Assembly (NCBI RefSeq): GCF_900105905.1
Contig: NZ_FNSV01000005.1
Coordinates: forward strand, 4,092,001-4,156,000
Direction: 5' to 3'
From: Rhodococcus koreensis
GTDB lineage: Bacteria; Actinomycetota; Actinomycetes; Mycobacteriales; Mycobacteriaceae
Length of the DNA: 64,000 nt
Part shown: positions 1 through 7,981 of the stretch, piece by piece
Layout: the number at the start of each line of letters is the position of its first letter
How positions within the stretch are numbered: position 1 is the stretch's first letter
Program-made: the position numbers and the translations under genes
Notes under the pieces: model-generated
Database searches by the model: none
Told to the model about the DNA's origin: nothing
Seen by the model: only the letters and a program-made list of their open reading frames with translations

Positions 1-1152
1 GAGGGGCAGTTTGCCGATCAGCTCGTTGCCGTTGTCGAGGGTGATCAGGTAGTCGGGCGTCTTGTGTTCCTTGTCCTCGCCGCCGCCCTTGGCAGCCCCG
101 GGGGCGCCGCCCATCATTCCGCCGCCCATCGGGCCGGTACCCCGAATCCCGGCGCCGGTGCGACCACCGGCTGCGGCCCCCGCGACCCCGGGTGTGGAGC
201 CCGACCGGGCACCGGCACCCGCCCGACTTCCGGCACCGACGCCGCTGGCGCCGCCGAGCCCGCCGACGCCGAATCCGCCCGCACCGGCACCCCCACCCGC
301 ACCCGCACCCGCAGATCGTGAACCGGCGCCCGAGGACGAGTCGGCACCCGGCGGCAGGACCGATCGGCTCTGCGCCTGATCACCCGACACCGAGGCCGGG
401 GCCGTCGCCGCGGGCGCGGTGGCCGACGACGGCGCAGTTTCCGCATTCTGCTGCGCGCCGTCCGCTGCGGGGGTGCCGGGCGCAGCGGACGCGTCGCTGG
501 CGGGACTGTCGATATCCGGAGCGTCGCCGGAATTCGGCCGGCCGGCGCTCGGTCCCCCGAACCGCTCGCTCGAGCTGGGGGCGCCGCTCGAGTAATCGAC
601 GCCGGGCGCGGACGGACCCGAAGGAACATCGACCCGGCTCTCCGGTCTCGTGAACGCCGGGACGTTGCCGTCCGAAGTCGCGAGCCCCGGGTTGTAGATC
701 GTGGCCATCCTCTCGCGCGCTTCGCCCTCGCGCCGGTAGTACTCGTCCTCGGTGTCCGTGTCCCAGGGGGTCAGCTTGTCCCACAGTCCGGTGCCGATGG
801 TTTCGGGGACCTGCGACCGCAGCGACGCGACCGTCTCCGCCAGCGGGGTCAGCGCCGCCGCCACTCCGTGAAGTTGATCCTGTGCCTCCGGCGCGGACGT
901 CGAGTACCGCTCGGTCTCGCCATAGGCCGCCGACGCGGCAGCCCCCTGCCAGCTCTCGCTGATCGCCTTCTTGATCGCGTCGCTGAACTCGACGATCGCG
1001 TCGTGGGCCGTCGTCCCCAGTTCGGTCCAGGCTCGCGCGATGCCGCTCACGTGCTCGACGTCCATGCCGGCGACGGCACTCGCGATCCTCGCGTGGTCCC
1101 ACTGGTCCGAGTGGAAGTTCTCGGGATCCTTGATGTATGCCGGGTCGGTCAC
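1..1152 (-). CDS. WXG100/PPE-like ESX-associated protein, 3' end cut by window edge
   Basis: The gene starts at a GTG (1152) behind a GGAGGGGG Shine-Dalgarno and stays open to base 1, so 384 codons are visible and the C-terminus is missing. The first ~130 residues are predicted helical and carry a SWQG turn near residue 68, the W-x-G signature of WXG100/PPE-like substrates of type VII (ESX) secretion. From about residue 170 the chain becomes a long Ser/Ala/Pro/Gly-rich, low-complexity tail with Gly-Ala repeats, followed by a more ordered end (residues ~365-384). I infer a secreted or envelope protein of an ESX system; no ESX core genes are in the window, so the partner is unknown. The GC-rich tail produces long spurious reading frames on the other strand. 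Confidence 0.7.
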   Translation of the reverse strand, partial: MTDPAYIKDPENFHSDQWDHARIASAVAGMDVEHVSGIARAWTELGTTAHDAIVEFSDAIKKAISESWQGAAASAAYGETERYSTSAPEAQDQLHGVAAALTPLAETVASLRSQVPETIGTGLWDKLTPWDTDTEDEYYRREGEARERMATIYNPGLATSDGNVPAFTRPESRVDVPSGPSAPGVDYSSGAPSSSERFGGPSAGRPNSGDAPDIDSPASDASAAPGTPAADGAQQNAETAPSSATAPAATAPASVSGDQAQSRSVLPPGADSSSGAGSRSAGAGAGGGAGAGGFGVGGLGGASGVGAGSRAGAGARSGSTPGVAGAAAGGRTGAGIRGTGPMGGGMMGGAPGAAKGGGEDKEHKTPDYLITLDNGNELIGKLPL

Positions 1153-1281
1153 GTTTCCCCCTCCGATGGCGCGGTCCGCCACACACGGTCAATTGTTCTG
1201 ACGCAGCAGGACCCTCACCGGTTCCGCCCGCCCCCGCGAGAGAATCTACAAGACGGCATTCGGAACCCTAGTATCGAATAT

Positions 1282-2040
1282 GTGCCGGCAATCGATCTGA
1301 ACAGCGACCTCGGCGAGAGCTACGGTGCCTGGACCCTCGGCGACGACGTGGCGATGCTGAAGCTCGTGACCAGCGCCAACGTGGCCTGCGGTTTTCATGC
1401 GGGCGACCCCGCGACGCTGTGGGCCTGTTGTTCCGCGGCGTCCGAGTTGACGGTCCGGATAGGCGCGCAGGTGGGCTATCACGACCTCGCCGGGTTCGGG
1501 CGCCGGTTCATCGACGTCGCCCCGCGTGATCTGACGGCCGACGTCGTTTATCAGATCGGCGCACTCGACGGTCTAGCCCAGGTCTCCGGGTCCGCGGTGG
1601 CGTACGTGAAACCGCACGGCGCGCTGTACAACGCGATCGTGCATCACCGTGAGCAGGCCCGCGCGGTGGTCGCGGCGGTGACCGCGTACGACGACACGCT
1701 TCCGGTTCTCGGTCTGCCCGGTTCGGTGTTCCTGGAGGAGGCCGAGAAGGCCGGGCTGCGGACGGTCATCGAGGCGTTCGCGGACCGCGCGTACACGCCC
1801 GACGGAACGCTGGTGCCCCGCACGACGGACGGCGCGGTCCTGCGCGATCCGGCGGTCGTGGCGGAGCGGGTCCGCAGACTCGTCGTCGATCACACCCTCG
1901 AAGCCGTCGACGGCACCGTCCTCGCGGTCACCGCCGAATCCGTCTGCGTACACGGCGATACGCCCGCCGCCGTCGAGATGGCCACCGCCATCCGGTCGTT
2001 GCTCGACGCCGAGGGCGTCACGGTGGAGCCGTTCGTGTGA
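1282..2040 (+). CDS. pxpA: 5-oxoprolinase subunit A (LamB/YcsF family)
   Basis: 252 residues, the usual length for the LamB/YcsF family. The N-terminus reads IDLNSDLGESYGAW and is followed by a CGFHAGDP motif and later VKPHGALYN, all hallmarks of PxpA, the component that with PxpB and PxpC hydrolyses 5-oxoproline to glutamate using ATP in the cytoplasm. I chose GTG at 1282 because the family begins right at this motif; there is no convincing Shine-Dalgarno, and a TAGTAT box about ten bases upstream makes a leaderless message possible. Its stop codon overlaps the pxpB start (TGATG), so the two are translationally coupled. The pxpC gene is not adjacent but about 24 kb away. Confidence 0.9.
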   Translation: MPAIDLNSDLGESYGAWTLGDDVAMLKLVTSANVACGFHAGDPATLWACCSAASELTVRIGAQVGYHDLAGFGRRFIDVAPRDLTADVVYQIGALDGLAQVSGSAVAYVKPHGALYNAIVHHREQARAVVAAVTAYDDTLPVLGLPGSVFLEEAEKAGLRTVIEAFADRAYTPDGTLVPRTTDGAVLRDPAVVAERVRRLVVDHTLEAVDGTVLAVTAESVCVHGDTPAAVEMATAIRSLLDAEGVTVEPFV

Positions 2041-2660
2041 TGCGCATCCTCGACGTCGGAGAAAGCGCGATCCTCGCCGAGTTCGAGGACCAGGGCACCG
2101 TGCTCGCGCACTTCCGTGCTCTGGACGACTCCCGGCCACCCGGGGTCCGGGAGGTGATACCGGCGGCGCGCACCATCCTGGTGCGGTTCGACCACGGCGC
2201 GACGAGCCGCGACCGCGTCGCCAAGTGGGTGCGGACGACGGAACCGGCGGCGGCGGTCGCCGAGGGCGCCCCGGAGGAGGTCCGGATCGCCGTGCGCTAC
2301 GACGGCCCCGACCTCGAGGACGTGGCCGAACTGACCGGGCTCGGTGTCGACGGCGTCGTCGCGGCGCACACCGGAACGCCGTGGACGGTGGCGTTCTGCG
2401 GCTTCGCCCCCGGTTTCGGTTATCTCACCGGCGGTGCACCCGACTTGCACGTGCCGCGCCGCGCGACGCCGCGGACCTCCGTCCCCGCCGGGACGGTGGC
2501 GCTCGGAGGGGAGTTCACGGGAATCTACCCCCGCTCCTCGCCCGGCGGATGGCAGCTCATCGGAACCACGGACGAACCGATCTGGGATGCCGGGCGCACT
2601 CCCCCTGCCCTGCTCCGTCCCGGCGTCGTCGTGCGCTTCGCGCCCGTGAGTACTTATTAA
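2040..2660 (+). CDS. pxpB: 5-oxoprolinase subunit B (KipI/allophanate hydrolase subunit 1 type)
   Basis: 206 residues beginning MRILDVGESAILAEF, with the AFCGFAPGFGYL and VPAGTVALGG motifs typical of the KipI/AHS1 family (PxpB). It is the partner of PxpA and PxpC in ATP-dependent 5-oxoproline hydrolysis. The ATG at 2040 shares its A with the pxpA stop. The last residues (V-S-T-Y) and the TAA stop are encoded inside the left arm of a 40-bp palindromic repeat (2646-2685), so the repeat has supplied the C-terminus and the stop codon as well as a probable terminator. Confidence 0.9.
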   Translation: MRILDVGESAILAEFEDQGTVLAHFRALDDSRPPGVREVIPAARTILVRFDHGATSRDRVAKWVRTTEPAAAVAEGAPEEVRIAVRYDGPDLEDVAELTGLGVDGVVAAHTGTPWTVAFCGFAPGFGYLTGGAPDLHVPRRATPRTSVPAGTVALGGEFTGIYPRSSPGGWQLIGTTDEPIWDAGRTPPALLRPGVVVRFAPVSTY

Positions 2661-2685
2661 CCGCCCGCGGTTAATAAGTACTCAC
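2646..2685. repeat. Palindromic intergenic repeat, copy 1 (probable bidirectional terminator)
   Basis: The left arm GTGAGTACTTATTAACCGC is matched by its reverse complement, giving an almost perfect 40-bp inverted repeat that extends by three further C/G pairs on each side. It sits between convergent pxpB and the reductase gene. The same sequence recurs at 15002-15041 and, interrupted by an insertion sequence, at 23115-24361. Position and stem strength suggest bidirectional transcription termination. Confidence 0.8.
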
Positions 2686-2701
2686 GGGTGGCGGAGCCGC
2701 A

Positions 2702-3655
2702 TCACAGGTCCAGGACCAGACGATCACCCCTCGCCCGGGACACGCAGATCATCATGCTGTTGCATTGCGCGCGTTCGCTTTCGGTGAGGAGGTCGTCGCG
2801 GTGGTCGACGTCGCCGCTCAGGACCTTCACCTCGCAGGACCCGCAGATGCCCATCTCGCACGACGACGGATGGTCGATGCCGGCGTCGCGGACCGCTTCG
2901 AGCACGGTCTGGTCGGGACGCACCGGGAGCACCTTCTCGCTGCGGGCGAGTTCGACCTCGAACTCACCACTCGACCCGACCGCCGGGGCCGCCGCGGCGA
3001 ACCGTTCGAGGTGGAGATCGCCGGCGCGCCCCGCCTGCGACATCCGTTCCACCAGCGCGTCCATGAGCGGTGTGGGCCCGCAGCAGTAGACCGCCGCCCC
3101 CGACGAGGACGCCACGACGGACGCCAGATCGAGGTGACCGTCCGTGTCCTGCGGCACCAACCGCACCGCGGACGCGTCCAGCTCGCTCACGAACGCGAAG
3201 TGCTCGGCGGTGCGCGCTCCGTACACCAGTTCCCAGGTTCCGCCGCGGCGTTGCACTTCCCGGATCATCGGCAGCATCGGGGTGATGCCGATGCCGCCGG
3301 CGACGAACACGTACCGGTCCGCCTCGGTCAACGCGAAATTTGAGCGGGGACAGCCGATCTCGACCACGCGACCCGGACGCAGCTCGCGGTGGACCTCCAC
3401 CGAGCCACCCCTGCCCGCGGGCAGTTCGAGGACGGCGATGCGGTAGCGGCTCGAGTCGGCGGGGTCGCCGCACAGCGAGTACTGCCGGACCGTCCCCGAC
3501 GGCAGGTGCACGTCGACGTGTGCGCCCGGTTCCCAGGCCGGCAGCTCGCCGCCGTCGGAACGGGTGAACTCGTACGACGTGATCGACTCCGCCTCCCAGC
3601 GGGCAGCGACGACACGCAGCGGGAGGGTCTGCGGATCAGACGAACTCGTTGACAT
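2702..3655 (-). CDS. PDR/VanB-type ferredoxin reductase (FMN + 2Fe-2S)
   Basis: 317 residues in the phthalate dioxygenase reductase layout: an N-terminal FMN-binding barrel with the RQYSLCG motif, a nucleotide-binding half with GGIGITPMLPM and the CCGPTPLM motif, and a C-terminal plant-type ferredoxin domain with Cys in CEMGICGSC and a fourth Cys about 30 residues on. Such proteins pass electrons from NAD(P)H to a Rieske oxygenase. The ATG at 3655 lies 20 bases inside the end of the upstream Rieske gene, so the pair is almost certainly one two-component oxygenase. It is the last gene of the five-gene minus-strand operon. Confidence 0.88.
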   Translation of the reverse strand: MSTSSSDPQTLPLRVVAARWEAESITSYEFTRSDGGELPAWEPGAHVDVHLPSGTVRQYSLCGDPADSSRYRIAVLELPAGRGGSVEVHRELRPGRVVEIGCPRSNFALTEADRYVFVAGGIGITPMLPMIREVQRRGGTWELVYGARTAEHFAFVSELDASAVRLVPQDTDGHLDLASVVASSSGAAVYCCGPTPLMDALVERMSQAGRAGDLHLERFAAAAPAVGSSGEFEVELARSEKVLPVRPDQTVLEAVRDAGIDHPSSCEMGICGSCEVKVLSGDVDHRDDLLTESERAQCNSMMICVSRARGDRLVLDL

Positions 3656-4661
3656 GGCTGCCGTCCTTGACGCGGTTCATCAGCTCGGTGAACGAGCGCC
3701 GGTAGTTGAGGGTGAACAGGTCGGCGGGAACGGAGAATTCCTGGAACTCGGAATCCCACGGGATTTCACGGGGTTCGATGAATTCGACGATCGGGATGTC
3801 TTCGAGGTACACCATCTCCTCGACGCGCAGGCACTCCTCGAGGTCCGCGCCGCGGTAGCCGACCTCGTTGGCGACGCCCCAGAAGATCTTGACGTGCTCG
3901 TAATCGATCGGCGACGGGAACCCGGCGACGACGCGGCGGCCCAGCTTCTCGTAGTGGTACGTGATGGACGCGAGACCCGGTGCGGAGCAGCGGTACCGCA
4001 TCATGCAGTCGCCGTCGTTGGCCCAGTCGCCGGAGCCGGCGTCGAGTGGCCGGTCCATCCACACGTCGAGTCCGTCCCGGTTGACGTTCAGCGGTTCGAC
4101 GATCTCCGGTGTCGGGCCCATCGACACCTTGTGGACGAAGGGGAAGTGCGCGACGTCGCGGAAGTTCTCGATCGTCACCCCGACTCCGACCGACGAGTCG
4201 ATCGGGTCGGCGGCCAGCCATTCGAGGTCGAGGCCCTGCCACTCCTCGATCTCGTACATGTCGCGGATCGGGTCTTCGAGCACCGTCCAGACGTGACCGA
4301 ACCGTTCGACGGCGGGGTAGGTGGCGATCGACGCGCGCGGTGGGATCTTGCCCTGATCGGCAAGGGACGGGATGCGGCTGCAGCTGCCGTCGGTGCTGGA
4401 GAACTCCCAGCCGTGGTAGGGGCAGCCGATGGAGCTCTGGTGCACTTCGCCCATCGACAGGTCGCCGCCGCGGTGCGGGCAGCGCCGCGACTGCACCGAG
4501 ATCCGCCCCTCGCCGTCGCGGTAGATCACCAGGCTGACGCCGAGAAGCGTGGCCGTCTGGGGCTTGTCGAGGTCGCAGAGGCGGGCGACGGGGAACCAGG
4601 AGCGGCGCATCGACGCTTCGGCCAGTTCGCGTTTGGTGGGGGTGGGGATCGAGGTGGTCAC
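3636..4661 (-). CDS. Rieske 2Fe-2S aromatic-ring-type oxygenase, alpha component
   Basis: 341 residues. A Rieske domain near residues 20-130 shows the C-x-H ... C-x2-H ligand pattern (CPHRGGDL and CPYHGW), and the rest is the VanA-like catalytic domain, with NFRDVAHFPFVH resembling the segment that carries the mononuclear iron ligands. The GTG at 4661 follows a GAAAGGA ribosome-binding site. Family members demethylate or hydroxylate small aromatic or N-methyl substrates; the substrate here is unknown. It lies between an SDR and its dedicated reductase, so the operon probably oxidises a compound that the upstream hydrolases first release. Confidence 0.88.
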   Translation of the reverse strand: MTTSIPTPTKRELAEASMRRSWFPVARLCDLDKPQTATLLGVSLVIYRDGEGRISVQSRRCPHRGGDLSMGEVHQSSIGCPYHGWEFSSTDGSCSRIPSLADQGKIPPRASIATYPAVERFGHVWTVLEDPIRDMYEIEEWQGLDLEWLAADPIDSSVGVGVTIENFRDVAHFPFVHKVSMGPTPEIVEPLNVNRDGLDVWMDRPLDAGSGDWANDGDCMMRYRCSAPGLASITYHYEKLGRRVVAGFPSPIDYEHVKIFWGVANEVGYRGADLEECLRVEEMVYLEDIPIVEFIEPREIPWDSEFQEFSVPADLFTLNYRRSFTELMNRVKDGSHVNEFV

Positions 4662-4680
4662 GAGGGTCCTTTCGGGGAGT

Positions 4681-5451
4681 TCAGGCGCCGACGACGAGCG
4701 CTCCACCGTTGACCGCGAGGGTCTGTCCGGTGATGAAGGCGGCTCCGTCGGAGGCGAGGAAGGCGACGGCCGCGGCGATTTCGTGGGCGTCACCGAGACG
4801 GCCGAGGGGAACGGCGGCGAGTTCTTCGGCGTAGACGTCGTCGGGGACCATCCGGGTGTGGATCGCGCCCGGTGCGACGGCGTTGACGAGGATCTTCTGC
4901 GAGACGAGTTCGGAGGCAAGCGCCTTCATCAGCCCGAGTTGCGCGGTCTTGGACACCATGTAGCCGTAGGAGTGGCCGCCGGGGACCTGCCCCCACTGCG
5001 AGGAGATGAAGATGACGCGCGGTGCCTCGCTGCGGGCGAGGAGCGGCGCGGCGGCGCGGGTGATGGCGTACGGCCCGAGGACGTTGACGTCGAGGTACGG
5101 CCGGAGGTTCTCGACAGGTGTGTCGCCGAGGGACTTCCAGTCGTGCATGATGCCGGCGTTGTGGACCAGGATGTCGAGGCGACCCCAGTTGTCGTTCGCG
5201 ACGGCGACGACGCGTTCGCCGACGTCCGGTGCGGTGACGTCCAGTTCGAGGCATTCGACGCGGCGGCCGGTGCTGTCGCGGATCTCCTTGGCGACCGCCG
5301 ACAGTTCCGCGGCGTCGAGATCGGCGACGATCAGGTCGGCGCCGCGGGCCGCGAGGGTCCGGGCATGTGCGGCTCCCATGCCCCGTGCGGCGCCGGTGAC
5401 CAGCGCGACACGGTCGTCCAGCCGAACACCCGGGATGGCGGTGACACTCAT
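4681..5451 (-). CDS. Short-chain dehydrogenase/reductase
   Basis: 256 residues of classical SDR type. The cofactor motif TGAARGMG lies near residue 19, the NAG motif is present as HNAGIM, the catalytic Ser is in FISSQWG and the Tyr/Lys pair is in GYMVSK, with the usual GQTLAVNGG near the C-terminus. The ATG at 5451 overlaps the stop of the upstream C45-VOC gene by four bases (ATGA). The enzyme probably oxidises an alcohol or reduces a ketone in the pathway that also uses the Rieske pair; the substrate is not evident. Confidence 0.88.
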   Translation of the reverse strand: MSVTAIPGVRLDDRVALVTGAARGMGAAHARTLAARGADLIVADLDAAELSAVAKEIRDSTGRRVECLELDVTAPDVGERVVAVANDNWGRLDILVHNAGIMHDWKSLGDTPVENLRPYLDVNVLGPYAITRAAAPLLARSEAPRVIFISSQWGQVPGGHSYGYMVSKTAQLGLMKALASELVSQKILVNAVAPGAIHTRMVPDDVYAEELAAVPLGRLGDAHEIAAAVAFLASDGAAFITGQTLAVNGGALVVGA

Positions 5452-6953
5452 GCTCCCGCCCCCACGATGTGCGGCTCGGTGATGTACAGCATGTTGCCGT
5501 CGGGGTCGAAGAACGGACGGTACTGGTACCAGGTGCCACTGGGGTGCTTCCACTGGATCCGCTCGTCGACCCACTCGACGCGCCCGTCGAGCGCGGCCTC
5601 GGCCTCGTCGAGGCTGTCGACCTCGAACGCGATCGAGTCGTAGCCGGGTGCGTTGTCGGGGTTGACCGCGGTGCGGCGCGGAGCATGTTCGCCCACTTCG
5701 GATTTGAAGATGTAGAGCGTCACGTTGCCCATGTCGATCGCCGCCCACTCCTCGTCCTTCTCGTAGGGGAGGTGGAAGGGCAGCCCGAGGACGCCGTGGT
5801 AGAACTCCACGAGGGCGTCGACATCGCGGGTGAGGATGTCCATGTTGTCGATGCGCTTCAGTTTCAGCACGGTGTTCTCCTTGGTCGGTGCCGCGAAATC
5901 GGCAGGAATGGTGCAGGGCCCACCGGAATGGGCGGTCAGGGTTCCGTTCTCGACGTCGAGCGAGACGGTGGCGAGGGTTTCGAAGCGTGCCGACGCCGGC
6001 AGGGCCGGGTCGACGTGGCAGCACGTCGCCCCGCCGCCGAGCAGGTGCGACGTCATCGCCTCGACAACCGCGGGGGCGTCGACGTCCGGTCTGCCGGCCA
6101 GTCGACGGCGGAGCATGTCGAACCGGATCACGGTGTCCGGTCCGTCCCGGAGTTCCCTGTCGTGCAGGTTCGCCGGGCTGCTGAGGAAATGGTTGGTGTG
6201 GACGAGGAGGCCGTCGGGGTCCGGCAGTGCGTACCCGATTCCGCCGGGGTTGAGTTCGACGCTCACGGCCGCGGATTCGCCGCCGGTGCTCGCGACGAGC
6301 GTCAGCGACGTCGACGCGGACACCTCCGCCTGGGCGAGCCGGACGAGCGCGTGGTTGAGGTCGCGTGATTCGTCGAGCACGGCGCGGGCGAGCACGTGCA
6401 CCGGGACGCCGATCCCGTTCCCGTCCCCGGTGTGGTGGAGGATGTTGAAGTGCACGCCCAGGCCGCGGTCGTTGACGCCGATCTTGCCGACGATGCCGTA
6501 TTCGGTGACGGTGGTGGTCACGTGACCGCTTTCGTGCGGGATCTCCCAGACGAGCCACAGGTCGGCGAGTTCGGCGAACCAGTCCCATGCCTGCACGGAG
6601 ACCGGCGGCGCCCCGTCCCGGAGTCGGACGACGGTCGAGCACTCACTCGGCGTGATCGAGCCAACCGCCGCAAGCACTTCGGTACGCGCATTGATCGCCG
6701 CGACCGCGGCCACCGACAGACCGGCGCCGTCCGCGATGCCGGCGATCTCGTCGGCGAGTGCGGGTGCGGCCGCCGTGATCCGCTCGAGGGCGAGGGTCCC
6801 CCAGTGGTCGAGGTCGACGGCCGAGCCGGCAGCGCGGTCGAACAGCTGCTGGTACGCGGCCACCGACGCGCCGACCTGTTCCGCGTGGGCACTGCCGAAT
6901 TCGTGTCCGCGGTCCCACGGCCGGGTCTGCGTGGAGCGGAACCGGCGGGTCAC
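5448..6953 (-). CDS. C45-type Ntn hydrolase/acyltransferase fused to a VOC (glyoxalase) domain
   Basis: 501 residues in two parts. Residues ~1-355 resemble the acyl-CoA:6-aminopenicillanic acid acyltransferase family (peptidase C45): a helical pro-region, a likely nucleophile Cys105 in SECSTVV, then WDWF and LGVHFNILHH segments. Residues ~365-490 form a vicinal-oxygen-chelate domain (MDILTRDVDALVEFYHGVLG, FFDPDGNMLYITEP). A GTG at 6953 overlaps the deacetylase stop (GTGA), and the stop overlaps the SDR start. C45 enzymes cleave or make amides by self-processing before Cys. I do not know a described C45-VOC fusion, and the joint function is inferred only as amide cleavage linked to a metal-dependent step on the same substrate. 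Confidence 0.75.
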   Translation of the reverse strand: MTRRFRSTQTRPWDRGHEFGSAHAEQVGASVAAYQQLFDRAAGSAVDLDHWGTLALERITAAAPALADEIAGIADGAGLSVAAVAAINARTEVLAAVGSITPSECSTVVRLRDGAPPVSVQAWDWFAELADLWLVWEIPHESGHVTTTVTEYGIVGKIGVNDRGLGVHFNILHHTGDGNGIGVPVHVLARAVLDESRDLNHALVRLAQAEVSASTSLTLVASTGGESAAVSVELNPGGIGYALPDPDGLLVHTNHFLSSPANLHDRELRDGPDTVIRFDMLRRRLAGRPDVDAPAVVEAMTSHLLGGGATCCHVDPALPASARFETLATVSLDVENGTLTAHSGGPCTIPADFAAPTKENTVLKLKRIDNMDILTRDVDALVEFYHGVLGLPFHLPYEKDEEWAAIDMGNVTLYIFKSEVGEHAPRRTAVNPDNAPGYDSIAFEVDSLDEAEAALDGRVEWVDERIQWKHPSGTWYQYRPFFDPDGNMLYITEPHIVGAGA

Positions 6954-7789
6954 GACGCCACCCGCAGCAGTCGCGGCGCCACCAACTCGGCGACCTCGTC
7001 GAGGCGGGCGAACCACACGTCGCCGGATTCGGCCATGTGCGCCACCACCTGCTCGAACTGGCCGAGCCGGTAGGGGCGTCCGATGACCTCGGGGTGCATC
7101 GTGAAGCTCGTGTGCCGACGTTCGGCGCGGGCGGACTCGAATTCGGCTGTCCAGCAACGACGCAGCTCTTCGGGGTCGGCGACGTTGCCGCCTCCGTCGA
7201 TGTTCCAGCCGAAGCGCGGCCAGTCGTCGAGCGACCAGTGCACGGGCAGTTCGAGGATCTCGAGGCCGTCCCAGGACTCGACGTACGGTCGGTCGTCGCC
7301 CATGCAGCTGGAGTCGTAGAGGAATCCGCGGTCGACGAGCAGTCCGAATGTCTCGGGGGTGAGTTCCCAGGACGTGGAGCGGTATCCCTGCGGCCGCGGG
7401 ACGCCGAGCCGTTCGAGGGCTTCGAGGCCCTTGTCGATCTCGTCGATCTGCTGCTGCTCGCTCACCTTGTCGCTGCGCAGGTGCAGGTGTCCGTGGTGTC
7501 CGATCTCGTGCCCCGCGTCGAGCAGGCTCTCCACCATCGCGGGGTGATGCTGCGCGGTGTGTCCGGGGACGAAAAATGTGGCCGAGATGTCGTATCGGGC
7601 GAGCAGGTCGAGGATGCGCGGCACTCCGCGCGTGACGCCGTAGCGGCCCTCGGACAGGATGGTCAGACGGCGTGCGTACTCGTCGCCCTCCCCGAGCCAG
7701 CCGGCCTCCGCGTCGACGTCGAAGGTCAACGACACCGCGGCGGCCTTGCCGCCCGGCCAGTCTGCGGTGGGAAAGTCCTGGATCGTCAA
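6950..7789 (-). CDS. Polysaccharide deacetylase (NodB/allantoinase-like) family hydrolase
   Basis: 279 residues. The NodB-homology motifs are visible: SLTFDVDAEAGW (metal Asp), HEIGHHGHLH (metal His pair), GYRSTSWELTPET and HTSFTMHPEVIGRP near the end. This version resembles the PuuE/allantoinase-like branch that acts on small amides more than cell-wall deacetylases; no signal peptide is seen, which fits a cytoplasmic role. I chose a TTG start at 7789 because AGAGGAG lies six bases upstream. It is the first gene of a five-gene operon and overlaps the next gene by four bases. Confidence 0.75.
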   Translation of the reverse strand: MTIQDFPTADWPGGKAAAVSLTFDVDAEAGWLGEGDEYARRLTILSEGRYGVTRGVPRILDLLARYDISATFFVPGHTAQHHPAMVESLLDAGHEIGHHGHLHLRSDKVSEQQQIDEIDKGLEALERLGVPRPQGYRSTSWELTPETFGLLVDRGFLYDSSCMGDDRPYVESWDGLEILELPVHWSLDDWPRFGWNIDGGGNVADPEELRRCWTAEFESARAERRHTSFTMHPEVIGRPYRLGQFEQVVAHMAESGDVWFARLDEVAELVAPRLLRVAS

Positions 7790-7981
7790 GACACGCTCCT
7801 CTGATTGCGCCGCTTCGGCGGCGGATTCGACTCGATGCTGCGCATTTCGGCAGCCAATGCGGATTGATTCAACGCTTTGCGTGTTGCAGACCACATTAAC
7901 AGCGCGCAAACCGCCACACAACCCTAGAAACACCGAAACTTTGCGTCGAACTTCGTCGGTCCTGCTGCGCATTGCGCAGCG
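7790..7981 (-). promoter_or_regulatory. Promoter region of the catabolic operon with an Lrp-like palindrome
   Basis: This 192-base gap separates the permease stop from the deacetylase start. CTGCGCATTGCGCAG (7965-7979) is an almost perfect 15-bp palindrome right after the permease gene; a weaker relative, CTGCGCATTTCGGCAG, lies at 7838-7853. Closely related sequences occur upstream of the aminotransferase/dehydrogenase pair and around the Lrp gene, so I infer that the Lrp/AsnC protein encoded at 12783-13244 also controls this operon. Confidence 0.5.

Noticed and set aside
1..600. Proline- and glycine-rich plus-strand frames at the left edge as genes
   Set aside because: They mirror the low-complexity tail of the minus-strand WXG100-like gene.
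4681..6642. A 653-codon minus-strand frame spanning the SDR and half of the C45-VOC gene
   Set aside because: Only its last 256 codons are an SDR with a proper ATG and coupling; the earlier part is Arg-rich out-of-frame translation of the C45-VOC gene.
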